Source: Wenyingzhuangia heitensis (GTDB lineage Bacteria > Bacteroidota > Bacteroidia > Flavobacteriales > Flavobacteriaceae). From it: a stretch of DNA of 64,000 nucleotides. The stretch lies in NCBI RefSeq assembly GCF_011762155.1, contig NZ_JAASQL010000001.1, positions 992,001 through 1,056,000 on the forward strand, read 5' to 3'. Shown here piece after piece: positions 25,934 to 34,049 of this stretch; the first letter of the stretch is position 1, and each line of letters starts with the position of its first letter. Below the pieces are notes generated by a model that saw only the letters and a program-made list of their open reading frames with translations, was not told the DNA's origin and did no database searches. Position numbers and translations under genes: made by a program.

Positions 25934-27112
25934 ATGGAAAAAAGAAATGCGTATGATGTATCATCACGTAAAGATTCTGTGTATGATAAAATTCACGAAG
26001 AAATAACTAAGTATTTTAATGTTAAATTTAATGAAATAGCACTTGAGTATGAAATCTTTGATAAAAGCTCAGGTGATAAGGTTGAGTTTAATGAGTCCTC
26101 TATATTGATACATCTTCATAGAGAAAAAATAAATGTAAGTCCTCACGTATTTAAAACATACTTAAAATCACATTTTGTTAAACGTATTAACCCTTTAATA
26201 GAATATTTTGAAAGCTTACCATCATGGGATAGTGAGGATTATATTAAAAAATATGCAAGCTATATAAACACTGATGATAACGAATTGTTTTATTATCATC
26301 TTCTTAAATGGGCTATCCGTGCAGTAAAAACTGTGTTTATTGATGAAGCCATCAATAAACATGTACTGGTGCTAGAGGGAGGTCAGAGCTTTGGAAAGTC
26401 GTATTATTTAAATTATTTATGTCCACCTAGGCTTTTTAAGTATTTATATACAAATATTGGTGTAGCAAAAGATGATCGTATAAAATTAGCCAAGGCTTTT
26501 ATCATAAATATAGAAGAGCTGGATATAATGGGCAAATATGACATTAATTCGATTAAAGCATTTATAAGTCAAGTTTCAATAAATGAACGTCTACCCTATG
26601 GCGATAAATCAACTTTGTTATACAGAATTTGCTCTTTTTTAGCTTCAACAAATAGAGCTGAATTTTTATGTGATGACTCTGGATCTGTTAGATGGATAAT
26701 TTTTAGTGTACTTGAAAAAATAGATTTTTCATACAGTAAAGAGTTTAATATCGATGATTTTTGGTCGCAAGCATACCATATTTATAAAAACGAGAAAGAT
26801 TTTAAATCCGATTTGACATCTAAAGAGATACAGATTAACGAATCTAGGAATGAACGTTTTACTATACAGACGATAGAGCATGAATATATATTAAAATATT
26901 ATTCAGTTAGTAAAGATCTTATAGATTTTAGAACGCCTACTGAGATTGTAACTGAGCTACAAGTTATGGGGCAAAAATTGAATGTGCAAAAAATAGGATC
27001 AGCTTTAAAAAAATATGGATTTGATCGAGTAAAGCATTCAAAACGACAAGTCTATGGCTATTTGGCTAAGACTAAATTTAAAGAAACTCCTTGGGGTTTT
27101 ACTGATGTTTAA
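25934..27112 (+). CDS. VirE/VapE-type P-loop ATPase (replication protein)
   Basis: A 392-residue protein of the virulence-associated E family, a superfamily-3-like helicase domain used by phage-like and mobilizable elements. Walker A is in LVLEGGQSFGKSYYLNYL (roughly residues 135-152), a Walker B-like segment in IINIEELD, and a sensor region in FLASTNRAEFL followed by GSVRWIIF. The ATG at 25934 is preferred over a codon at 25892, whose added residues look non-coding. It precedes an iteron-like region and a primase, so it likely unwinds the element's origin. Confidence 0.82.
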   Translation: MEKRNAYDVSSRKDSVYDKIHEEITKYFNVKFNEIALEYEIFDKSSGDKVEFNESSILIHLHREKINVSPHVFKTYLKSHFVKRINPLIEYFESLPSWDSEDYIKKYASYINTDDNELFYYHLLKWAIRAVKTVFIDEAINKHVLVLEGGQSFGKSYYLNYLCPPRLFKYLYTNIGVAKDDRIKLAKAFIINIEELDIMGKYDINSIKAFISQVSINERLPYGDKSTLLYRICSFLASTNRAEFLCDDSGSVRWIIFSVLEKIDFSYSKEFNIDDFWSQAYHIYKNEKDFKSDLTSKEIQINESRNERFTIQTIEHEYILKYYSVSKDLIDFRTPTEIVTELQVMGQKLNVQKIGSALKKYGFDRVKHSKRQVYGYLAKTKFKETPWGFTDV

Positions 27113-27128
27113 TAAAATATAAATGTAC

Positions 27129-27308
27129 TTACCTAGTTACCTAATGTACTATAAGTTTTTGAATTTCAGCTAGTTGTTTAGGTAGGTAACTGTTAAAAAC
27201 TATTAATTTACTTACCTAAGTAGGTAACATAGGTAACTATATAAATCAATCCACCTATGTCTTAATGTGTTAATAATTAGTTTGTAAACAGTTTAAGGTA
27301 ACTAGGTA
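27129..27308. repeat. Iteron-like cluster, candidate replication origin
   Basis: The gene-free gap between the ATPase and the primase holds six exact copies of TTACCTA or its complement TAGGTAA (starting at 27129, 27137, 27183, 27212, 27221 and 27230). Further degenerate copies lie near 27179, 27253, 27295 and 27303. Clustering in both orientations between two replication genes suits an origin or operator array. Confidence 0.6.
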
Positions 27309-27327
27309 GGCTTAAAATGAAATTAGA

Positions 27328-28176
27328 GTGAACGATATAGCAAAATTGAGAAATATTCCAATATTTCATGTTTTAAAAAGATTAAATATTGAAGCCAATG
27401 AAAAGAAAAAAGAACAATTTTGGTTTAAAGCTCCTTGGAGAAATGAACGTACAGCTTCTGTGAAGTGTGAATTTAATTTGTTTTTTGATTTTGGTGAAGA
27501 GTATAAGGGAAACACTATAGATTTTGTAATGAAGTATTTTTCTATAGATTTTATAAAAGCTGTCAAATGGTTACGGAATGAGGATTTTGTTTTTTCTTTT
27601 GACCCGCCAAAACAGAAATCTATTTCAGAGGTAAATAAAACAAAATCTTATTGTATCGATCGAGTCCAACCCTTACAAAATAAAATATTATTAGATTATT
27701 TAAACACTAGGAAATTGAATATTGAAGTTTGTAAAAGGTATCTCGTTGAAGTGTATTACAGAGTGAATGAAAAAAAATATTTTGGCGTAGGTTTTAAGAC
27801 AAATAAAGATTCCTATGAAATCCGTAATAAGTATGCAAAATTAGCACTAGGAAAGAAATGGTTTACTTGGATTAATAATGGACATAAGTCAGTTATTGTT
27901 TTAGAGTCTTGGTCGGATCTAATTTCGCTATTGACGTTATATCCTAAAAGTGATAGTTCGAAAGATTTTATTGTTTTAAATTCTTTGTCAATGCTTTCAA
28001 AAATTGATAAAGTAATAAAGAATTATTCACAAGTTTTTTTGGCTTTTGATAATGATGTTGCGGGTTCTAAAGGATCAGAGAAGTGTTTACAGAAATATAA
28101 GAATAGTAAAGATATTAGATACCTGTATTCAGAGTCAAAAGACTTGAATGATCATTTAATTTCTCAAAGAAAATGA
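27328..28176 (+). CDS. TOPRIM/zinc-finger-like primase
   Basis: A 282-residue DnaG-like primase. The N-terminus has a CHC2-type layout (FWFKAPWRNERTASVKCEFNLFFDFGEEYKGNTIDFV) with most zinc ligands lost. The second half is a TOPRIM domain: the glutamate strand VIVLESWSD and the DxD motif in LAFDNDVAGSKG. It starts with GTG, with no in-frame ATG nearby. It probably primes the element's single-strand or origin replication with the ATPase upstream. Confidence 0.82.
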   Translation: MNDIAKLRNIPIFHVLKRLNIEANEKKKEQFWFKAPWRNERTASVKCEFNLFFDFGEEYKGNTIDFVMKYFSIDFIKAVKWLRNEDFVFSFDPPKQKSISEVNKTKSYCIDRVQPLQNKILLDYLNTRKLNIEVCKRYLVEVYYRVNEKKYFGVGFKTNKDSYEIRNKYAKLALGKKWFTWINNGHKSVIVLESWSDLISLLTLYPKSDSSKDFIVLNSLSMLSKIDKVIKNYSQVFLAFDNDVAGSKGSEKCLQKYKNSKDIRYLYSESKDLNDHLISQRK

Positions 28177-28268
28177 TTGAAGTCGATAAATTTATAATTG
28201 CTAAAAATGCTAAAGCTTAAAATGTATTAGAAGCAATATAACTCAATGAATTTATGCGATGTTTATTT

Positions 28269-28337
28269 AGCAAGCGGTGTATTTTGTGGGTACACTTTTA
28301 AACTACGTTAAAATGTACCCACAAAATACAGCTTGCT
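28269..28337. other. Long hairpin upstream of mob genes, candidate oriT
   Basis: AGCAAGC (28269-28275) plus TGTATTTTGTGGGTACA (28278-28294) pair exactly with TGTACCCACAAAATACA (28314-28330) plus GCTTGCT (28331-28337), leaving only a GG bulge. The loop side adds TTTTAA/TTAAAA. The hairpin lies 63 bases before the MobC gene, where relaxase nick regions are usual. A strong attenuator is the alternative. Confidence 0.6.
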
Positions 28338-28399
28338 CTACGAGGTTGATTTTTTTAACGCTATCGCTAAAAATCCTAGATATTATTAAAAAATAAATA

Positions 28400-28705
28400 A
28401 TGCAAAAGAATAAAAAGAAAGATGAATTCTTAAAGTTTAGAATTACTGAAAAAGAGAAAAAAATAATACAAGAAAGATCAAGAAAGTATGGTAAAAATGT
28501 TAGTGATTTTTCCAGATTTATGCTGGTCAACGGAGAGGTGATTTGTATCACTTTAGAAGATAGAAGAATACTAGCTGGGTTAGCCAACAATGTCAATCAG
28601 CTTGTAAAATTGTTTCATCAAACAAAAAGTGAACCTAGCACCCTTGTTCAAGAATTACAAGCAACATTAAAACACTTAAAAAATGCCTATAGGAGAAGCA
28701 CATAA
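28400..28705 (+). CDS. mobC: MobC-like relaxosome accessory protein
   Basis: A 101-residue protein with a ribbon-helix-helix-like N-terminus (FLKFRITEKEKKIIQERSRKYG) and the MobC signature LAGLANNVNQLVKLF near residue 70. It helps the relaxase open oriT. Its last 23 bases overlap the relaxase gene, so the two are coupled. Confidence 0.85.
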   Translation: MQKNKKKDEFLKFRITEKEKKIIQERSRKYGKNVSDFSRFMLVNGEVICITLEDRRILAGLANNVNQLVKLFHQTKSEPSTLVQELQATLKHLKNAYRRST

Positions 28706-30191
28706 AAGTGGCAGTAGTTTTACAGGATTAGCTGAATATATTTTAGCTCAAGGAATTTACAAGTATCAAAATAACGAAAAGAAACCTGAAATAATTTTTA
28801 GAAACCATGTGTATTCTTCAAATTATTTAGAGTTAGGTAGTGAATTTAGAGATTTAGCTAAAGAGAATTCAAGAGTAACCAAACCTGTCATGCATTTGAC
28901 CGTTAATTTTAAAAACTCAGATAATATTTCAAATGATAATCAAAAAAAGTTTGTTCAAAAAATTATATATGAAATGGGAGTTCGACAAGACAATCACCAG
29001 TTTTTGGTTGTAAAACATAATGATAAACACCCTCATTATCACATTGAAATAAATAGAGTTGGATTTGATGGAATTACATTATCTGATAGTAATTCAAAAT
29101 TGCGTATTGGAACTGCATGTGATAAGGTTGAAAAGGAGATGGGACTTGATAATTACCTTCATAAAACGAGAGCTTTTGTTTACGATGAAAAGACTAAAAC
29201 TTATGTGAAAAATCCAAATCGTAGTAAAGGTCAAGAAGTAGCTATTATAAAGACAACTAGAAATAGACAAGTTGGCATTCAAGAGAAAAAGGATTTTATC
29301 CAGATTCAAACTTTAAAAGCTCTAGATAATATTAAGGTGAATTCTTTAGATTTATTAGAGGAAGAGTTAAAAAAGAGAAATATTACTTTTCAATATTCAA
29401 TCAATAAAAAAGATCAGGTTGCTGTTTCATTTCAATATAAAGGTTTAGCAGTAAAAGGGAGTAAAATCAGTTTAAAAGGAAGCCTTATAAAAAAACAATT
29501 GTTAGCTAATCAAAAGACGAATCATCAATTAAAAGAGAAAAAAGAACATGTTAATATTCTTAAAGAGATATATCCTAACTTGGTTAAAAGTGTAGAACAA
29601 ATAGTACAAGAGTACAATTCAGGTAAAATTCCAAATATTAACTCTCTTTTTAAAAAAAACGGAATCATATTTAACAGCAAAGGTGATATTGAATATAAGA
29701 GTTTGACTTTAAGTGCTGTAATGATAAAGCAGTTTGAAAAGGATTTTAATTTGAAACTTAAAAGAGCGCAGAAAGTATATGAAACCAAATTTAAAGAATA
29801 CCAAAACTTGCAAAAGATGGAGGTTAAAAAAAGTTTTTTAGGCATTTTAAATTCGAAACAAAAACAATTTAATAAAGAGTTAAAAAACAAAAAGGATCAA
29901 ACTAAAGAGCCATCATTAGAAGTAGGGATTAAAATCAATAATTTCATAAAACTTATTGATGAAGGTTTTAAAAACACCTATGAAAAAGTGTCTGCTGAAA
30001 AAGTTGTTAGATATGTTATGTATTCATTAGATGGGCATATCAAGTTAAAGATGGCGGAGAATTTAAAATTAGAAAAAAAGAATGCTTTAGCTATTGAGAA
30101 AAAAGAACAGCATAAAAATACAAGTATAATACGTTCAAAGTCTAAAAAAGATGATTTAGAGCCTAGTACAAGAAAAGGGCTGAGTAGATAG
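28683..30191 (+). CDS. Relaxase / mobilization nuclease (MobA/VirD2 family)
   Basis: A 502-residue relaxase that would nick oriT and pilot the strand during mobilization. The N-terminal relaxase domain holds the three-histidine metal motif in VKHNDKHPHYHIEINRVG at residues ~110-127. The candidate catalytic tyrosine lies among the N-terminal tyrosines. The C-terminal half is a lysine-rich coiled region. It overlaps mobC and is followed by a gene-free gap before the cargo. Confidence 0.9.
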   Translation: MPIGEAHKSGSSFTGLAEYILAQGIYKYQNNEKKPEIIFRNHVYSSNYLELGSEFRDLAKENSRVTKPVMHLTVNFKNSDNISNDNQKKFVQKIIYEMGVRQDNHQFLVVKHNDKHPHYHIEINRVGFDGITLSDSNSKLRIGTACDKVEKEMGLDNYLHKTRAFVYDEKTKTYVKNPNRSKGQEVAIIKTTRNRQVGIQEKKDFIQIQTLKALDNIKVNSLDLLEEELKKRNITFQYSINKKDQVAVSFQYKGLAVKGSKISLKGSLIKKQLLANQKTNHQLKEKKEHVNILKEIYPNLVKSVEQIVQEYNSGKIPNINSLFKKNGIIFNSKGDIEYKSLTLSAVMIKQFEKDFNLKLKRAQKVYETKFKEYQNLQKMEVKKSFLGILNSKQKQFNKELKNKKDQTKEPSLEVGIKINNFIKLIDEGFKNTYEKVSAEKVVRYVMYSLDGHIKLKMAENLKLEKKNALAIEKKEQHKNTSIIRSKSKKDDLEPSTRKGLSR

Positions 30192-30370
30192 TTTTAAATG
30201 AATACCGTGATAACCTTTTGTTAATTTTAGGTTTAGATATTTTACTTGACTTAAAATGTAATATTTTTAGCTATTGAAAAGGGCTTGTTTAAATAGGAAA
30301 ATTCCAATGTTAATAAGTTTAAAATAACACTATTAATTTTAAAGATGTGAATTTGTAAGTTTATATAAAA

Positions 30371-30559
30371 ATGTTAGATAATATGAAAGTTGATTATAAA
30401 TGGTTAATAGGAGCGGTACTGATTCCAATAATAATTTTTGTTATTAATTATTTTAAGAAGCAAAACAAAGAGAAAACAACATTTAAGAATAGTAAAAATT
30501 TTAACACAGGGAAAATTAAAACGACCAAAGGAAATGTAAGGATAGGTGACGATGGTTAA
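30371..30559 (+). CDS. Small membrane protein sharing a motif with the next gene
   Basis: A 62-residue protein with one membrane helix (WLIGAVLIPIIIFVINYF, residues ~11-28), a lysine-rich linker and a C-terminal motif SKNFNTGKIKTTKGNVRIGD. Almost the same pattern (KNFNTGKI....G...IGD) opens the next protein, with whose gene it overlaps by 8 bases (ATGGTTAA). I infer a membrane anchor that interacts with the large partner through this motif. No known family is recognised. The first of two close ATGs is used; the second is four codons later. Confidence 0.6.
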   Translation: MLDNMKVDYKWLIGAVLIPIIIFVINYFKKQNKEKTTFKNSKNFNTGKIKTTKGNVRIGDDG

Positions 30560-33500
30560 GAACTTTAACACAGGTAAAATATTTAGTCTTTTAGGTGATA
30601 TTCATATTGGAGATAACTCAAAGAATCTTATCACTCAAAGTTTACAAAAACAGATTAAAACTATTGAAGATTTATTAAATCAATATAAGGTTAAAACCTC
30701 ATTAGAATTGTTAAATGATCTTGAAAAATCTACAAAAAGTATTGCTGAAAGTCCTGAAAAGAATAGTATTTTAAGTAAAGTATACTACTTAAAAGGTTTT
30801 TGTAAACATTCTATTCATCAATATCAGTTTACAGAAGGTTGTAAGGATTTTATTAAAGCTTATAATTATGATAATAAAGAATTATGTGTAAAAGAAAATG
30901 CATCAATACACTATTATAATTTAGAGAATGAAGAAAAATCCATAGATATAAGTAATGATATTTTAAAAATAGACGAATATAATTTAACAGCTAATTTTGT
31001 TAAATTTATTTATAGTGATGATAAACAAAAATACTTGAAATTATTACCACCTGTTGTATTTAATGATTATGTCTATCAAGTTTCAGTAGTTTATTATTTA
31101 ATAATTAAGAGGTTAGTTTGTTTTAAGTCAGATATTTATAAGTATTTTCCAGGTTTTAAGATATCTACTAAACAATTAAAAGGTATTAATTTTTATAATA
31201 AGAGTGTATGGTTTATTAATACAGAAATCACATTAAACTTTTTTTTTAAAGAGAACCCAATTAAACTAAAGGATTATAATTTCCATAATAAAGATAATTA
31301 CGAGTTTAAAGAACTTACATCTCAGTTAGATGAGATTCATAATGAGTTTGATAAAACAGAATTATCTGACGAAATTTTAAATTTTAAATTCTTCAAATAT
31401 TATTTGAATTCAGATATTAACTATAATAAGTTCAATTCAGTTTATAAAAAACTTAGAGATATTGATTTTATCTACACTAAATTCTTCTGTTCATATTTGA
31501 CAACTATAAATAAGCCAGAAAAAATTAGAAGTGTTTTATTAAAATACAATAGAGAGAAGAACTATGAGTTTTATTTATTTGAAATTTATATGTTTTACAT
31601 AAATAATTTTGATGATTTTTTAGATAAAATATTATTACAAAAATTGTTTGATTCTTTTGAAATAGTTGATAGTGAGAAAGGTATAGACGTTGTTTCATAT
31701 ATCTTTCCAGTTATAAATCATGTATTTAAGGAAAGGTACGATGATTATAAAATCATTTTTTTAGGTAAAGTATTCAATGATAAACATGAAAAAAAAATTT
31801 TAGAAGTTTTTTTAGAAGTTTTTTTTGAAAATAAATCTATTCAACATGTAGATGATGTTACTGATCTTTTAAAGGATGATATGCTTAAAAAGATTTATAA
31901 GTTAAAATTATTAGATGGTTTAAGACATTCTGGTTTTTTAGAAATTGTATATGAAGAGTTAAAACAAGAAGTATACTTAAAAGAAATATCACCTGAATTA
32001 GAATTATATATTATAACTATAAATGATTTAATTAATGAAAACGAAGATTTAAGTAAAGACTACGTATCTGAGTTACTACCATTATTGAGTAAATGGAGAA
32101 AATCATACACATACTTAAATAGAACAATATTTAACATTGAATTTGAATTATTAAATTCAAAGAATGATTGGGATGAATTATTAGATGTTACTGAGTCATT
32201 GTATAAAATATTACCCAAAGACGTTAATGTATTATCCAACTACTTATTAGCATTGGACAAAACAAATGATTTAACTACTTTAAAAAAAGTATTGAGTAAG
32301 TTTTCATTTAAAATTAACAATGAAGCTATTGGGCTTAATATTATTATTTTATGCTTAAAGCGTAAGTTTTTTATAGACAAAGCACTAAGGTTAGTATACG
32401 TGCTAGCTAGTAATGAAGATAATATTGATGCAAGGAAGTTTTATTTTCATTCGTCAAATTTATTTCCAGAAGGTTTTTTTAAAAATTATGAAAAAGTGTT
32501 TAAAGGGACGTTTATTCTATATGAATATGATGACAGAGATTTACACCTATTAAAAATTAATAATTACAATAGAAAAATAATTGGAAAAAAGATAGGAGAT
32601 TCAATAAAAATGGACTCTTATACTGATGCAAAAAAAGAAATTAAGATAAAAAAAATAATTAATTCTGAATTAGCTTTATTTCATGAAATTCAATTAGAAA
32701 GTTCAAAGCCTTATAATAATTTAGGCATGGAGTCTATAGAAATAGAAAATAATGATATTGTTCAAACGTTAATTGATAAATTTGGAAAAGTTGGTTCTAA
32801 GAGACAAGAAGAAATAGAAGGTATACTAGAAAAATATAAAAAATGGAATGTTGGTTTATCTGAAATATCCGTGTCTGTTTTTAATAACGATATAGTTGAA
32901 GCATACGAAGATTTAAAAAAAGATGAAGAACTAGGGATGTTTGTTTTTCCAGATACATTATATCCAAAGATAAATGTAGATCAATCATATAAATATATTC
33001 TTGATTTTAGTTCTGTTTTGCTTTTTGAAGATTTGTATGAAAATTATGGAGTTGTATATAAAGAAACTTTTTTAGTCTCTTATTATGTAATTGAATGTTT
33101 AAAAGAATTACTATATGATATTGAAACCAAACCTAAATCTTTTTTAATAGCTAACATAACAGAAAAAGGTATAAGAAATACACAATTACCTGAAGATTAT
33201 TATGAAAACAAGTTGATTAAAATCAAGGGAATACTGTCTTGGATTGATACGAATTGTACGATTGATTATGTACAAGAAAAATTAAATATTAAAAAAGATG
33301 TTTCTAAAGGACTAGCCATAATTTATAAGCTCTTCTTTGATAATATTTTTATGAGTATAAGAGATAAACACATCGTGGTTTCAAGTGATTCTTTTTACTT
33401 TAGAAACAATGTATCTGTTAATATAATTAATCCATTATCCTTTATTAAAAACAATAATTATTATGATGATTTTGACCATTACTTAATAAAGAACAATCAT

Positions 33501-33857
33501 ATTGGTGTCGTTATTAGTAAAAAATGTTTTTTAAATGAATTAAAAAATAGCATTGAGGGTAATCAGAATTATTTAAACAATTGTTTGAAAAACATAAGTT
33601 TCTTTTATGGTTTAGAAATTATAGATAACCTAATTGAGTATTTTAAATTAATCATGGAATCTAAAAACTTAGATACTGAAGAGAAGAAAGGTTACTGTTT
33701 TAAAATTTTAAAACACTTATATTCTGAAGTTAATATAGAAACTAGCGAAAAAATAAACTTTTTTTTATTAATGAAACTAAAAGAAGAAGGTTTTAAAGAA
33801 ATTGACTTTTTTAAGACGATAACTGCAAATTTATCAAAATGGTATTCTGTACAATAA
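30552..33857 (+). CDS. Large helical-repeat protein with possible C-terminal PIN-like domain
   Basis: A protein of about 1101 residues (ATG at 30552; a GTG two codons earlier is possible). It starts with the shared NFNTGKI....GDIHIGD motif. Residues ~30-650 are rich in TPR-like helix pairs. After about residue 750 comes a segment with ILDFSSVLLFEDLYENYG and, later, DKHIVVSSDSFYF, which could be the acidic strands of a PIN-like nuclease. I do not recognise the family, and the PIN call is an inference. Co-encoding with a small membrane protein beside a reverse-transcriptase defence gene suggests an antiphage or abortive-infection role. Confidence 0.55.
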   Translation: MVKNFNTGKIFSLLGDIHIGDNSKNLITQSLQKQIKTIEDLLNQYKVKTSLELLNDLEKSTKSIAESPEKNSILSKVYYLKGFCKHSIHQYQFTEGCKDFIKAYNYDNKELCVKENASIHYYNLENEEKSIDISNDILKIDEYNLTANFVKFIYSDDKQKYLKLLPPVVFNDYVYQVSVVYYLIIKRLVCFKSDIYKYFPGFKISTKQLKGINFYNKSVWFINTEITLNFFFKENPIKLKDYNFHNKDNYEFKELTSQLDEIHNEFDKTELSDEILNFKFFKYYLNSDINYNKFNSVYKKLRDIDFIYTKFFCSYLTTINKPEKIRSVLLKYNREKNYEFYLFEIYMFYINNFDDFLDKILLQKLFDSFEIVDSEKGIDVVSYIFPVINHVFKERYDDYKIIFLGKVFNDKHEKKILEVFLEVFFENKSIQHVDDVTDLLKDDMLKKIYKLKLLDGLRHSGFLEIVYEELKQEVYLKEISPELELYIITINDLINENEDLSKDYVSELLPLLSKWRKSYTYLNRTIFNIEFELLNSKNDWDELLDVTESLYKILPKDVNVLSNYLLALDKTNDLTTLKKVLSKFSFKINNEAIGLNIIILCLKRKFFIDKALRLVYVLASNEDNIDARKFYFHSSNLFPEGFFKNYEKVFKGTFILYEYDDRDLHLLKINNYNRKIIGKKIGDSIKMDSYTDAKKEIKIKKIINSELALFHEIQLESSKPYNNLGMESIEIENNDIVQTLIDKFGKVGSKRQEEIEGILEKYKKWNVGLSEISVSVFNNDIVEAYEDLKKDEELGMFVFPDTLYPKINVDQSYKYILDFSSVLLFEDLYENYGVVYKETFLVSYYVIECLKELLYDIETKPKSFLIANITEKGIRNTQLPEDYYENKLIKIKGILSWIDTNCTIDYVQEKLNIKKDVSKGLAIIYKLFFDNIFMSIRDKHIVVSSDSFYFRNNVSVNIINPLSFIKNNNYYDDFDHYLIKNNHIGVVISKKCFLNELKNSIEGNQNYLNNCLKNISFFYGLEIIDNLIEYFKLIMESKNLDTEEKKGYCFKILKHLYSEVNIETSEKINFFLLMKLKEEGFKEIDFFKTITANLSKWYSVQ

Positions 33858-33874
33858 ATGTACTCATTACTATT

Positions 33875-33925
33875 TTTATAAGCCCATATTAAATTATTAT
33901 TCATAATTTAATATGGGCTTATAAA
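33875..33925. terminator. 23-bp perfect hairpin between the two cargo modules
   Basis: TTTATAAGCCCATATTAAATTAT (arm 33875-33897) is exactly complementary to 33903-33925 around a five-base loop. It lies 18 bases after the large gene and likely ends its transcript, although the T-run after the stem is poor. Confidence 0.6.
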
Positions 33926-34049
33926 CTAGCTACAACAAATATACAGGCACAAGAGTGTGTGATGATATATAATAAATAAAAACTATAATATGATACAATA
34001 CATTTAGTACTCCTTTGTATATTTAGCTATAAAACTGCTAAAAATTAAA

